Made by a program: the position numbers and the translations under genes
NCBI GenBank assembly: GCA_035535035.1
Contig: DATLQW010000104.1
Span: forward strand, 1 to 35,649
Reading direction: 5' to 3'
DNA from: JASHVB01 sp035535035
GTDB taxonomy: Bacteria; Pseudomonadota; Alphaproteobacteria; Acetobacterales; Acetobacteraceae
Length of the DNA stretch: 35,649 bases
Notes under the pieces: generated by a model
Seen by the model: the letters and a program-made list of their open reading frames with translations, nothing else
What the model was told of the DNA's origin: nothing
Database searches by the model: none
Shown: one piece after another, positions 26,777-35,130 of the stretch
Layout of the letters: every line of letters starts with the position of its first letter
How positions within the stretch are numbered: the stretch's first letter is position 1

Positions 26777-27601
26777 ATGACTGGCAGAAATTGGCTGCTC
26801 GGATTGTTGCTTCTCTTCGGGATGTGGCTGGGGCCGTACCAAATTCAACGGGCTCGCGCGACCACCATGACGGTGGCGGTAAGCTGCTTCGCGGGACCAT
26901 GCTTCAACGACGGCGGCATTCGCTCGAACGGCGTGGGCGTGCTGGGCTTCAACCGGTACGCGCTGCTGCCGTTCTCGTTCTTTGACGCCAATGCGAGTCT
27001 GTCGGGCACGGTCCTGGTGGCAGACCTGCTGTTCGGCCGCGCGAACTACATCTACCTGTACGGCCAGGGCGTCGGCACGCAGAGCGTCGGCGGTGGCGGC
27101 TTCTTCCTCAGTTCCGCCATCTCCCAGATCTACCGCACGATCGGCGGGACCGGAAAATTCGGCGCCTTCAACATCGGCGCATGCAACGCCACCGCTGTTG
27201 ACGCGGGAGACGGCACCATTATGACGCCACTCGTCAACGGCGTTGCACTGACCGGTGGTGTCGGCACGACGGCCTGCACGCCGTTCGCGCAGCTTTATCC
27301 GCTGCAACGACGTTCCTCGGGGGCCTACACCAAGCTGACCGCGACCGACACCATGCAGTTCAACGCAATCCTGGGCGGGGGCGCCCGGATCACGCTTCCC
27401 TGGGGCGGCGACCTGCCGGATCCGGGGGCCACCACGCTCAACACCGATATTGCGAACAGCGACTCGCTGGCCACGATCCTCGGCGATCTGCAGAGCGTTG
27501 ACCCGGGCATCAGCCAGCAGGTTCCGGAACCGGCGACACTGGCGTTGCTCGGCAGCGGGTTGTTGGGGTTGGCCGCCCTGCGCCGGAAGCGGCAGGCGTG
27601 A
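26777..27601 (+). CDS. PEP-CTERM sorting-domain exported protein
   Basis: A 274-residue secreted protein. Its signal peptide is at about 1-30 (NWLLGLLLLFGMWLG, with ARATT at the cleavage region). The mature part is Gly/Ser/Thr-rich and beta-like, with four cysteines (SCFAGPCF, GACNA, TTACTPF) that may form disulfides. The C-terminal sorting signal is VPEPATLALLGSGLLGLAALRRKRQA (249-274): VPEP motif, membrane helix and basic tail. PEP-CTERM proteins are processed by exosortase and are usually linked to extracellular polysaccharide or biofilm. The start ATG at 26777 follows GGAGGGAGTC. No exosortase is in the window. The gene's role is unknown; its sigma-54 control is discussed separately. Confidence 0.9.
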   Translation: MTGRNWLLGLLLLFGMWLGPYQIQRARATTMTVAVSCFAGPCFNDGGIRSNGVGVLGFNRYALLPFSFFDANASLSGTVLVADLLFGRANYIYLYGQGVGTQSVGGGGFFLSSAISQIYRTIGGTGKFGAFNIGACNATAVDAGDGTIMTPLVNGVALTGGVGTTACTPFAQLYPLQRRSSGAYTKLTATDTMQFNAILGGGARITLPWGGDLPDPGATTLNTDIANSDSLATILGDLQSVDPGISQQVPEPATLALLGSGLLGLAALRRKRQA

Positions 27602-27677
27602 GACAGCCGCTTCACCGGTTGCCACAACCCCGCCGTACCGGGGGGAGTGACTGACCGGTGCGATCCGGTTCGCACTC

Positions 27678-27709
27678 CGGCCGCGCCACTGGATGGCGCG
27701 GCCGTTTTT
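27678..27709 (+). terminator. Rho-independent terminator of the PEP-CTERM gene
   Basis: CGGCCGCGCCA (27678-27688), loop CTGGA, then TGGCGCGGCCG (27694-27704) form an 11-bp perfect stem followed by TTTTT. A classical intrinsic terminator 77 bp after the stop codon. Confidence 0.9.
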
Positions 27710-27974
27710 CTCATGGCGCACTGGCGGGAAATCGGGGCGCTGCCGAACGGTTGGCCTGCCCGAAACGGCCATCCTTGCCCGTCGCATGATGCGTTCGGTG
27801 CGCGCCAACGAGACGGCGGCGCAAGACCGCGACGGATAGCGGGCGCGCGGTCAGGCCGCAGCGCAGGCACGGCAGGCGCCCGCCTCGCGTGACCGGCAAT
27901 GCGGGCCCTTGGCCAGGCACCGCAGCCGGCGGATATAGGGCGCACGCGGTTCCATCGGAGGCGACGCAGGCGCG
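27710..27974. other. Intergenic stretch between the terminator and the YbaK-type gene
   Basis: No gene is supported in this 265-bp stretch (the PEP-CTERM stop to the YbaK start is 373 bp in all). Short frames on both strands are basic or proline-rich and have no homologues that I recognise. A cysteine-rich minus-strand frame (about 27850-27952, ending ACRACAAA) has no clear ribosome-binding site. The YbaK promoter is presumably here. Confidence 0.35.
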
Positions 27975-28454
27975 ATGTCAGGCACGGCGGCAGGGGGATC
28001 GGTCGAGCGCGTGCGCACCGCGCTGGCGGCAGCGGGCCATCCCGACACGATCGTCGCGTTTCCCGACGGCACCCGCACCGCGGCCGACGCGGCTGCCGCG
28101 GTCGGCTGCGACGTGGCGCAGATCGCCAAGTCGATCGTGTTCCGCGCCGGCGAACGGGCGGCGGTGATCGTCACCTCCGGCGCCAACCGGGTGGATTCCG
28201 CGCGGGCGGGGGCAATACTCGGCGTGAAGCTGGGCCGCGCCGATCCGGACTGGGTGCGGCTGGCGACCGGCTTCGCGGTCGGCGGGGTAGCGCCGGTCGG
28301 CCACCTGGTGCCGCCGCTCATGCTGTTGGACGAGGATCTGCTGTTGCTCCATCCGGTCTGGGCCGCCGCCGGCTCGCCGCGCCACGTGTTCCGCACCACG
28401 GCTGCCGAGCTGCTGCGGATGACCGGGGCGCGGGTGGCGGCGGTGCGGATGTAG
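27975..28454 (+). CDS. YbaK/EbsC-type aminoacyl-tRNA deacylase (ProX-like)
   Basis: A 159-residue protein of the bacterial Cys-tRNA(Pro)/Pro-tRNA editing superfamily (YbaK, ProXp-ala, EbsC), which hydrolyses mischarged tRNAs. The pattern includes AAAVGCDVAQIAKSIVFRAGER (about 40-61, with the substrate-site lysine KSIVF), VIVTSGANRVD (about 64-74), and GFAVGGVAPVGHL with the conserved GxxxP near residue 100. The PRHVFRTTAAELLRMTGA C-terminus is typical. Length and arrangement fit a stand-alone editing domain. The start ATG at 27975 follows GCAGGCGCG. Which mischarged tRNA it corrects cannot be seen. Confidence 0.85.
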   Translation: MSGTAAGGSVERVRTALAAAGHPDTIVAFPDGTRTAADAAAAVGCDVAQIAKSIVFRAGERAAVIVTSGANRVDSARAGAILGVKLGRADPDWVRLATGFAVGGVAPVGHLVPPLMLLDEDLLLLHPVWAAAGSPRHVFRTTAAELLRMTGARVAAVRM

Positions 28455-28562
28455 GACGACGACGGGGGATGTCATTCACCCACCCGATCCCACGCGCGCC
28501 CAGTGCCGAAAATGTCGCCGGCTCAACGATCGGGTGAGCGCCCTCGGTCCGAGGCGTGACAT

Positions 28563-28579
28563 ATCGCGCCGTGCGCGAT
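28563..28579. promoter_or_regulatory. Short palindrome upstream of the nucleotidyltransferase remnant
   Basis: ATCGCGC (28563-28569), spacer CGT, GCGCGAT (28573-28579) form a 7-bp perfect inverted repeat with TATACT at 28584-28589 immediately downstream, 17 bp before the ATG at 28606. It could be an operator or promoter overlap of the small gene cluster that follows. Weak evidence. Confidence 0.35.
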
Positions 28580-28605
28580 GTCCTATACTGCGTCGAGAGG
28601 CCATC

Positions 28606-28965
28606 ATGCCGCGGCAAACGCAAGAGTCTGGAGCGACCCGACCACCCGACGCCCTGCACGGGCTGCTGCGTCGCATTCGGTTTTTTTACGACCCGCGCGG
28701 AATCTGGTTGTTTGGCAGTCGCACGCGCGATGCGGCGCGGCCGGGAAGCGATTGGGACATTCTGGTGGTCGTGGACGACGCCGCTCCGGATGCCGTGCTC
28801 GACCCGACGATCGGCCGGCGGCTGCAGTGCGGATAAGGTGTGCACGCCGATATCGTCTACTACCGGGAAACTGAGTTCGACATCGAATCTGGCATTCGCA
28901 ACACGCTGGCACACGAGATCGTCGTCAACGGCGGCAGAAAACTCGATGTCACTGCCCTCCGATGA
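28606..28965 (+). pseudogene. Minimal nucleotidyltransferase (MNT-type) with an in-frame stop
   Basis: The N-terminal part encodes GSRTRDAARPGSDWDILVV (residues about 37-55), the G-S-x-A-R-G...S-D-x-D-L signature of minimal nucleotidyltransferases, whose paired aspartates bind metal. After 76 codons a TAA stop appears at 28834-28836, but the same frame continues with a coherent protein-like segment (GVHADIVYYRETEFDIESG, then RNTLAHEIVVNGGRKL) ending in TGA at 28963-28965. Read through, the product would be a normal-sized 119 residues. MNT proteins often act as antitoxins that AMPylate HEPN toxins; no HEPN partner is visible. It is followed 35 bp later by another decayed gene. Confidence 0.75.
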
Positions 28966-29000
28966 TCTAACCATCGCGAACTTCATTGGAGGACACGTAG

Positions 29001-30109
29001 GTGGCAGCGAGTATCTTCGTGGTCGGTCGCGACAACACGTTGACTGAGCTAACGCAGACACCATGCGACTCGGAGGAGTTGTTGCAGCGGCTGCTGGCGG
29101 ACCACCCGGCCTTCTGCGCAGCACCAGTGCGTCGAACGCCCGCCTTCTTCTGATTTGTCGAGATCTGGGGATTCCTGAGGAGCACGCCGGAGCCGACAGA
29201 TGGGCACTCGATCACCTGTTTGTGGATCGTGAGGGCGTGCCCGTCCTGGTCGAAGTGAAACGCGCGGACGACACGCGCATCCGCCGCGAGGTAGTGGCGC
29301 AGATGCTGGACTACGCGGCGAACTGTGTCGCCTACCCGCCGATCGACCGGATTATTTCTCTGTTCACGCAGAACGCCCGAGAGGTGAGCAAGGATCACGA
29401 TGCGCTGCTGGCCGACTTCCTTGAAGGCGAGGACGCTGAGTCCTTTTGGCGTCGAGTCGAAGCGAATTTGCGAGCCGGTCGGGTGCGGCTGGTTTTCGTC
29501 GCCGACCGTATTCCGGTCACGCTTCGCCGGATCGTAGAATTCCTCAATGAGCAAATGAGACCTGCTGAGGTACTGGCGCTCGAACTCGATCAGTTCGCCA
29601 CATCGAGTGGCGTCCGCACCTTGGTACCTCACCTGATCGGCAACACGCAGCGCGCACAAGTCGCCAAGTCAGTTCAGTCATCCCCGCCGCCGACTTCCGA
29701 GGCGGAATTGTTGGATGGCTTCGGATCAGACGAAAAACGAGGGGTCGCAAATCAACTGACGGCTTGATCGCGCCAAATTGGCCGCGAAGCAGGTTTGGTC
29801 AGGGAACAGAAATCCATATCAGCGCTGGTTGTCAGACCCGGTTTCAAGCCAGTCTCCATCCTCACGATTGGTCTTTCTGGAAAAATATGGATCGGGCTGG
29901 GAAATCTGGAGACCACCGCGGCGTTCGCTGACCAGGCATTGCTGGATAAGATGCTTCGGCAACTTCGAGCTGTGCCCGGCATCCACCTCTCCTTCGCTCA
30001 GAAATATCCAAGCTTTCCGCTCGACGATCTCACGCGCAGCGACACGTGGGCAGGAGTCCAGGCTGTCGTCACTGACATTGTCACGCGATTGCGGGCTGAC
30101 CCAACGTGA
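29001..30109 (+). pseudogene. PD-(D/E)XK nuclease-like protein gene with a frameshift and an in-frame stop
   Basis: A GTG at 29001 after GGAGGACACGTAG opens SIFVVGRDNTLTELTQTPCDSEELLQRLLADHPA. From about 29110 the homologous reading continues in a different frame: LLICRDLGIPEEHAG, WALDHLFVDREGVPVLVEVKRADD (Asp...Glu-x-Lys, the PD-(D/E)XK pattern) and RREVVAQMLDYAANCVAYPPIDR. At 29765-29767 a TGA interrupts the frame, which then continues coherently (SRQIGREAGL, GLSGKIWIGLGNLE, LLDKMLRQLRAVPGIHLSF, PSFPLDDL) to 30109. The TGA could have been TGG. I recall intact relatives combining this nuclease-like domain with such a C-terminal domain. The two disabling changes suggest decay. The cut pieces could conceivably be expressed separately. 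Confidence 0.7.
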
Positions 30110-30267
30110 CAGTATTTGGTCGAGCCTAGCCGCCGTTGACGGCCGGATCTGATCCAGCAGCGGCGACGACGGACGCAACTGGTTGTCCGTCACGCGCTCC
30201 GCACACCGCGATGACAAATCTGCCTTACGGCTGCGCATGCGTCACATCATTGGCTCCGCAGATCAAA

Positions 30268-31095
30268 CTAACAGCGGGTCGCCTGCAGCGAGAACGCCAG
30301 CGGCAACCACGGCTTGTCCGGCCACCGCCACTGACCGTCGCCGCCCTCCACCAGTTGTTCGAACATGTGCCAGGTGATGGCATCGTGCTCATGCAGCCAA
30401 TCCAGCCGGAGGCCCGCCTCGATCAGCCCGGTGACGATGGCGCCCAGCGGATGGATCCAGGTGTGCGTGGTGGCGTTGGCGACCGTCGCGGTCTCGTCGA
30501 TATAGTCGTGCGCCTCTTGCATCACCACGCCGGCACGAGAGAAATACGGGGCGCAGAAACCCGGCCGGCCGTCGGGCAGTGCTGCTGCATCGTCGAACAC
30601 CAAAGCCGCGGGATGCACCTCCGCGAGGTAGAGCGCGCCGCCGGGCTTGAGGAAGTGCGCGACAACCTCTGCCCAGCGGGCAATGTCCGGCAGCCAGATG
30701 ATGGCGCCCCAGGTGACGAACACCCGATCGAAGCTGGCCTGCTCTGGGATCGCCTCGCGCGCATCGTAGAGATCGGCGCGCACGAAGCGGGCCCGGTCCG
30801 CCAGCCCCAGTTCGGCAGCGAGGCCACGGGCAACGTCGATGGCCGGCGCGGAGAAGTCCAACCCGACGACCGTTGCGCCGCGCTGCGCCAGGATCAGCGT
30901 GTCGCGGCCAAAATGGCATTGCAGGTGGAGGATGCGCAGGCCATCAACCGATCCCAGTTCGGCCTCCTCGATGGCATTGAGGAGTCCGTGGCCGGCCCGC
31001 ACATCCAGCAGGTCGTAGCCACGCGGGCCAACATGCAGCGCAACCTTCTCGTCCCAATGCGCCCGGTTGATGGAGCGCCAGTCCGGCTCGGTCAT
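30268..31095 (-). CDS. Class I SAM-dependent methyltransferase
   Basis: A 275-residue methyltransferase. Motif I is LRILHLQCHFGRDTLILAQRG (about 53-73, with Q-C-H-F-G in place of the commoner G-x-G-x-G), followed by the acidic end of strand 2 (VVGLDFS, about 76-82). The motif IV-like region is FDRVFVTWGAIIWLPD (about 122-137), and FLKPGGALYLAEVHPA (about 147-162) is motif VI-like. The tail is rich in Trp/His (HTWIHPLGAIV, HEHDAITWHMFEQL). This resembles ubiquinone/menaquinone-biosynthesis-type and 'LQCHFG' small-molecule methyltransferases. Substrate unknown. Start at 31095; the stop is at 30268. 158 bp separate it from the decayed nuclease-like gene (convergent). Confidence 0.88.
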   Translation of the reverse strand: MTEPDWRSINRAHWDEKVALHVGPRGYDLLDVRAGHGLLNAIEEAELGSVDGLRILHLQCHFGRDTLILAQRGATVVGLDFSAPAIDVARGLAAELGLADRARFVRADLYDAREAIPEQASFDRVFVTWGAIIWLPDIARWAEVVAHFLKPGGALYLAEVHPAALVFDDAAALPDGRPGFCAPYFSRAGVVMQEAHDYIDETATVANATTHTWIHPLGAIVTGLIEAGLRLDWLHEHDAITWHMFEQLVEGGDGQWRWPDKPWLPLAFSLQATRC

Positions 31096-31170
31096 GGCCT
31101 GGAAACCTTTGCCGCTTGGGGTGGGTAGGGGGCCTCAGCGGCAGGGTCATATCAGGTGGGCGAAGCAAGG

Positions 31171-31240
31171 CCAGGGCGCTGCCCTGGAACCCGCCAAGGG
31201 GCTTTGCCCCCTGGACCCCCAAGCGAAGGCAGTGCCTTTG
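31171..31240. repeat. Three consecutive GC-rich hairpins
   Basis: CCAGGGC-gct-GCCCTGG (31171-31187), CCAAGGGGC-ttt-GCCCCCTGG (31194-31214) and GCGAAGGCA with GTGCCTTTGC (about 31223-31240) follow each other closely in the gap between divergent genes. The 'GGGGCTTTGCCCCCTGGACCCC' type of sequence is a common intergenic repeat in high-GC alphaproteobacteria. A role in termination or as a dispersed repeat is possible. Confidence 0.55.
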
Positions 31241-31309
31241 CGGCATTAGGTAGCAAACGCACCAACAACCCCTTGCGTTAGCGGTCACGCAGGCCACATA
31301 ATCTAGGCC

Positions 31310-31783
31310 ATGCGTGAGCCAATAGACAGCCCCGACAAGCCACCGGAGAAAAACCGCGCCGCAGCCGAGCTTGGGCGGCGCGGCGGCTTGAAGGGTGGCG
31401 CGATGCGGGCAGCCCGCATGACGCCGGAGAAACGCGCCGAATCCGCAAGGTTGGCCGCGCAGGCCCGATGGTCCCGCATCCGCGGGGCGGCCGAGGAATT
31501 GGAAGACACCGATCAGGAGTATGGCCCGATCGTATTTACCTTGCTGCCCGACGAGGCGGCGTACATCACTCAGACCACCGTCGCAGGCAGAGGTGGCCTT
31601 CAATCATTCCAGCGGGGATTGCAGAGACAGCTTTCCGAAGGGAATACCGTCACACTCGATGACGCCGGGCTGGGGCTGCTAATGAAGTATATTTCCCGCT
31701 ACGGCGGCGGAGGATTTCAGGCCCGACTGCGGCACGCCTTTGGGCGGTCACTGCGAGAGTTATTGGGGTTTGACCTGGATTAG
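31310..31783 (+). CDS. Hypothetical protein with basic Gly-rich N-terminus
   Basis: A 157-residue protein. The first 60 residues are highly charged and Gly/Ala-rich (AAAELGRRGGLKGGAMRAARMTP, EKRAESARLAAQARWSR), resembling short nucleic-acid-binding tails found on many small proteins of mobile regions. The C-terminal half (from about 65: EYGPIVFTLLPDEAAYI...) reads as alpha/beta with a GLGLLMKYISRYGGGGF loop and the end FGRSLRELLGFDLD. I do not recognise the family. Its stop overlaps the stop of the convergent 92-residue gene by four bases. The start ATG sits in ATGCGTGAGC, a decamer repeated in inverted orientation at 32849 and 32904. Confidence 0.7.
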   Translation: MREPIDSPDKPPEKNRAAAELGRRGGLKGGAMRAARMTPEKRAESARLAAQARWSRIRGAAEELEDTDQEYGPIVFTLLPDEAAYITQTTVAGRGGLQSFQRGLQRQLSEGNTVTLDDAGLGLLMKYISRYGGGGFQARLRHAFGRSLRELLGFDLD

Positions 31784-32058
31784 AAATCGTCAGGCGGCTC
31801 GAGCTTGGCAACCAGCGTTGCCGTTCCATTTACAGCAGCTTTCCTTGCTTCGTCCTCGCTCGCTGTGTCTATCTTATAAAGCCAACAGTCGGTCACGGCG
31901 GCCGGGTCGCCCATGTTCTCCGGCAATAGACCATCCATGCATGCTTCGTTGCCCTCGAAATAGGCAGCGCCCGCATCTCCTTCGTCGCGGAAAATCGCAT
32001 ATTCCCTACGGCTGCCGCCGATCTCTGTCACGAGGACAAATAGCTGGTCCGCTGCCAT
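31780..32058 (-). CDS. Hypothetical 92-residue protein
   Basis: A small acidic protein (MAADQLFVLVTEIGGSRREYAIFRDEGDAGAAYFEGNEACMDGLLPE..., ending LEPPDDF) with a beta strand, helix, strand pattern and two cysteines. The translation start lies 12 bp downstream of the methyltransferase stop on the same strand, so the two genes are likely cotranscribed. No family recognised. Its stop overlaps that of the convergent gene ending at 31783, which is typical of densely packed accessory islands. Confidence 0.6.
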   Translation of the reverse strand: MAADQLFVLVTEIGGSRREYAIFRDEGDAGAAYFEGNEACMDGLLPENMGDPAAVTDCWLYKIDTASEDEARKAAVNGTATLVAKLEPPDDF

Positions 32059-32070
32059 CCCGCCTACCGC

Positions 32071-32748
32071 TCAGTCGGCTACGTGACCCAATGCCAGTTC
32101 GCCTAACGCAGGCCGCCAGTTTGCCCGGCCTACCAGCGTCTCAACCTGAACCGAGTGCCGCCGGAAGATCGTCACCATTCTAAATCGGTGGTTCGTGGAT
32201 TTCACCATCCCTATCACAGCGTCAATGCCAAACGCGTCCTTCCGATACATCGGCAACACCTGATCGAGCCATACGACATGCGTTCCCGCCGTCACCCGCT
32301 GAAGGGCGCGCAGCACCAGGTTCCGCTTGACCATCGTGGTCTGGTAGCGTTCCGCGTCGTCAATGCTGTATGGCGGATCGGCTAAGATGAGATCGTACCG
32401 TTCCAGCGGAACGTCGCGCAAGGTCTGGGCGTCATCGACGAATGTCGGGTTCAGTTCCGGGTTGATATCAACGGTATCGCCTGGGAGTGCTGCCAAATCG
32501 ACCTTGCCGCTGAACAGGTGCAGCACACGCCGCTTGTCGGGGAACAGCGCTTTGATGCGGCGCAGATACCCCGCCGGATACCCCCCGTAGTACTCCGACT
32601 TCACCCGGTAGTCGTTGCCCATGATCCATGTGCCGACGATCCGGCCGTCTTCTGAGATGAACAAGCTGCGCGGAAAGCGCGTCTCCCGCACGTAGTTGTC
32701 GATCCGGCTCTGTAGATCAATACTGACGATGCGAGTCTGTAGCGTCAT
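32071..32748 (-). CDS. Predicted DNA methyltransferase (phage/mobile-element type)
   Basis: A 225-residue protein. LHLFSGKVD (about 76-84) is a motif I-like loop and DLILADPPYS (about 119-128) is the D-P-P-Y motif IV of N6-adenine/N4-cytosine DNA methyltransferases. VDINPELNP lies between them. Length suits small phage- or IS-associated methylases. No restriction enzyme is adjacent, so it may be an orphan methylase, host-mimicking or protective. IS1595-family elements are known (Siguier and colleagues) to carry methyltransferase passengers in some groups; this gene lies next to and divergent from an IS1595-type transposase, so a passenger role is plausible. The start at 32748 overlaps a small upstream frame as ATGA. 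Confidence 0.8.
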   Translation of the reverse strand: MTLQTRIVSIDLQSRIDNYVRETRFPRSLFISEDGRIVGTWIMGNDYRVKSEYYGGYPAGYLRRIKALFPDKRRVLHLFSGKVDLAALPGDTVDINPELNPTFVDDAQTLRDVPLERYDLILADPPYSIDDAERYQTTMVKRNLVLRALQRVTAGTHVVWLDQVLPMYRKDAFGIDAVIGMVKSTNHRFRMVTIFRRHSVQVETLVGRANWRPALGELALGHVAD

Positions 32749-32858
32749 GGCCGTTCTCCCGCTTTTGCGAAAGAGGCGGTACCACGAAGAGGCATCGCAA
32801 GTACAGTTCGTTTTTCCGGTATTTTGGGTGATATTATTACGTCGATGTGCTCACGCAT
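32745..32858 (-). CDS. Possible 37-residue leader peptide upstream of the methyltransferase
   Basis: A short frame (begins MREHIDVIISPKIPEK) whose stop overlaps the methyltransferase start as ATGA, the usual sign of translational coupling. Its start lies in the ATGCGTGAGC decamer. No family resemblance, and the frame could be open by chance in GC-rich DNA. Confidence 0.3.
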   Translation of the reverse strand: MREHIDVIISPKIPEKRTVLAMPLRGTASFAKAGERP

Positions 32859-32914
32859 AAAAATCCATGCGTAACCGCATTCGTATATCGACAGTGCGGG
32901 AGCGCTCACGCATA
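32849..32914. repeat. Direct GCTCACGCATA repeats before the IS1595-type transposase
   Basis: GCTCACGCATA occurs at 32849-32859 and 32904-32914 (55 bp apart), and its complement ATGCGTGAGC marks 31310-31319. A hexamer palindrome ACGCAT/ATGCGT (32853-32858/32867-32872) overlaps the first. The repeats flank the divergent promoters of the methyltransferase and the transposase and may be binding sites of a shared regulator or the transposase. Confidence 0.4.
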
Positions 32915-32922
32915 TTGTGCGC

Positions 32923-33879
<957 letters not shown>

Positions 33880-33880
33880 G

Positions 33881-33910
33881 ACAGGAAGCGGCGCCGTAGC
33901 GCCGCCCTGT
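33881..33910 (+). terminator. Hairpin after the transposase gene
   Basis: GCGGCGC (33888-33894), loop CGTA, GCGCCGC (33899-33905), extended outward by ACAGG/CCTGT (33881-33885/33906-33910). It starts 1 bp after the transposase stop. There is no T-run, so a terminator or an IS end structure are both possible. Confidence 0.4.
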
Positions 33911-34064
33911 CGGTTCTGATATTCATGTTGTTGGCGCAACCGGGTCGGAAGCCCGATTCGCGGAGATGTTGGCCATGCCGAGCCGCGTAGAATCACCTTC
34001 TACACGGAACGGGAGCGGCTGTCACGATGCATATTCTCACAGTATCAAGGTGCGATGCGTCAAG

Positions 34065-34511
34065 ATGGAGGATGAATGGGGAGCTTGGGGCATCCTATTG
34101 GCTATCGCCTGCTTGCCGTCTGCATTCATGGTGCCCTTGACAATCGCCAAGGTGACGGATGCTCCGCGCGCAGCGTGGTGGGGTCTTCTTCTGTCGGTAA
34201 TGCCGCTGATTGCGTGGGATATTGCGTGGGCTATTATGGCACATCCATCTGACGGCTGGCGGCGGGTCATTTCGTTGGCTATTGGCGCGATTGTGGGCGC
34301 TATCGTCCTGCTGTGCGTTACCGAACTTGTCCACGAACACGCGATAGCCAAGCCCCCACCAGCTTCTTTGTCCCCCAGCCAATCATCAATCCCCCCAGGA
34401 GGCGGCACAAGTCAGCCTCCGGCTGCCCCGAATGGCGCGTCCGGCAACTTCAACTTCGACCAGCGGGGTGGCGCCACGAAGCAGACCTATATCAATCATG
34501 GCAAGCCGTGA
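34065..34511 (+). CDS. Three-transmembrane protein with C-terminal NFNF motif
   Basis: A 148-residue protein. Three predicted membrane helices: about 7-28 (WGILLAIACLPSAFMVPLTI), 37-61 (AWWGLLLSVMPLIAWDIAWAIM) and 70-93 (ISLAIGAIVGAIVLLCVTEL). A Pro/Ser-rich linker and the terminal motif GASGNFNFDQRGGATKQTYI (about 124-143) follow. The same motif appears in the next two proteins. I picked the ATG at 34065 because the membrane region begins right after it; AAGGTG lies 11 bp upstream. An in-frame ATG at 33966 would add 33 polar residues. No family recognised. Membrane anchor of a putative three-protein assembly. Confidence 0.75.
   Translation: MEDEWGAWGILLAIACLPSAFMVPLTIAKVTDAPRAAWWGLLLSVMPLIAWDIAWAIMAHPSDGWRRVISLAIGAIVGAIVLLCVTELVHEHAIAKPPPASLSPSQSSIPPGGGTSQPPAAPNGASGNFNFDQRGGATKQTYINHGKP
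34434..34496 (+). repeat. NFNF motif copy 1 (C-terminus of the 3-TM protein)
   Basis: The 21 codons read GASGNFNFDQRGG then ATKQTYIN. Same spacing as copies 2 and 3; the DNA of the three copies differs at many third positions, so the conservation is at the protein level rather than a recent DNA duplication. Confidence 0.85.
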
Positions 34512-34513
34512 GC

Positions 34514-35023
34514 ATGACTGTAACGCGTTGGGTGGCAGCGGTCATAAGATTAGGCGCGTATTTGTCCTGTCTTACCGCATCTGTCGCCCTTGCGCAGCCC
34601 CCGGTGGTCACAGCACCCCAAGCACAATCAACAGACAGCCTTCCTCCAGGAGCAACCGGGAACTTCAATTTCGGCCAACAAGGCGGCACTACAAACCAGA
34701 CCTATATCAACCAAGCGCCGCCGCCGAGCCTTCACATAGATGGGGAGAGCGACTGGTCGATCGCGCCAGAGGGCGTCAAGAAAACGATTGAGTTAAGAGC
34801 GTATAACGCGGGCGATATGGCGGGCGCGACCATCACCGTACACGGGGCTGGCCTTGTGCGCGCGGGAGCTTTTGGGGTTGCATCGCCCATGTGGGCCGTG
34901 GGGGACGCAAATCACGGCGACGGGTGGGTGTCAATTGACGTTAAGACACTAAGCACGCTCCGCGGCATCGAAGTTTACGCGGAGCATCCAACCGCCCTTC
35001 AGCTTGACGCCAAGGGAGACTAG
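34514..35023 (+). CDS. Exported protein with NFNF motif and beta-rich domain
   Basis: A 169-residue protein. The N-terminal signal peptide/anchor (TRWVAAVIRLGAYLSCLTASVALA, about 3-27) is followed by a linker and the motif GATGNFNFGQQGGTTNQTYI (about 46-65), then NQAPPP. The C-terminal 95 residues (PSLHIDGESDWSIAPEG... to DAKGD) read as alternating short strands (TIELRAYNAG, ATITVHGAG, GIEVYAEHP), suggesting an immunoglobulin-like beta sandwich; this is inferred from composition. The start ATG at 34514 is 2 bp downstream of the upstream gene's stop, implying coupling. The motif is shared with the neighbours on both sides. No family recognised. Confidence 0.75.
   Translation: MTVTRWVAAVIRLGAYLSCLTASVALAQPPVVTAPQAQSTDSLPPGATGNFNFGQQGGTTNQTYINQAPPPSLHIDGESDWSIAPEGVKKTIELRAYNAGDMAGATITVHGAGLVRAGAFGVASPMWAVGDANHGDGWVSIDVKTLSTLRGIEVYAEHPTALQLDAKGD
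34649..34711 (+). repeat. NFNF motif copy 2 (after the signal peptide of the exported protein)
   Basis: The codons read GATGNFNFGQQGG then TTNQTYIN, followed by QAPPP. It differs from copy 1 in 5 of 21 residues and from copy 3 in 6, always at the same variable positions. Confidence 0.85.
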
Positions 35024-35130
35024 CGCAGGTGCGTAGGCATTGCATCGTGGCCGTGATTGCGGCCGGATTCCTGCCGGTTCCAGGCGGCGTGGTTGCCGTC
35101 GCGCGGAAGCCGCCCTCGAAGGAGAGCACA

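Noticed and set aside
28481..28536. CACCCGATC/GATCGGGTG inverted repeat as terminator of the YbaK-type gene
   Set aside because: Loop of 38 bp and no T-run make it an unlikely terminator.
29765..29767. TGA as a selenocysteine or programmed readthrough codon
   Set aside because: No stem-loop SECIS was seen and the same gene also has a frameshift; decay is simpler.
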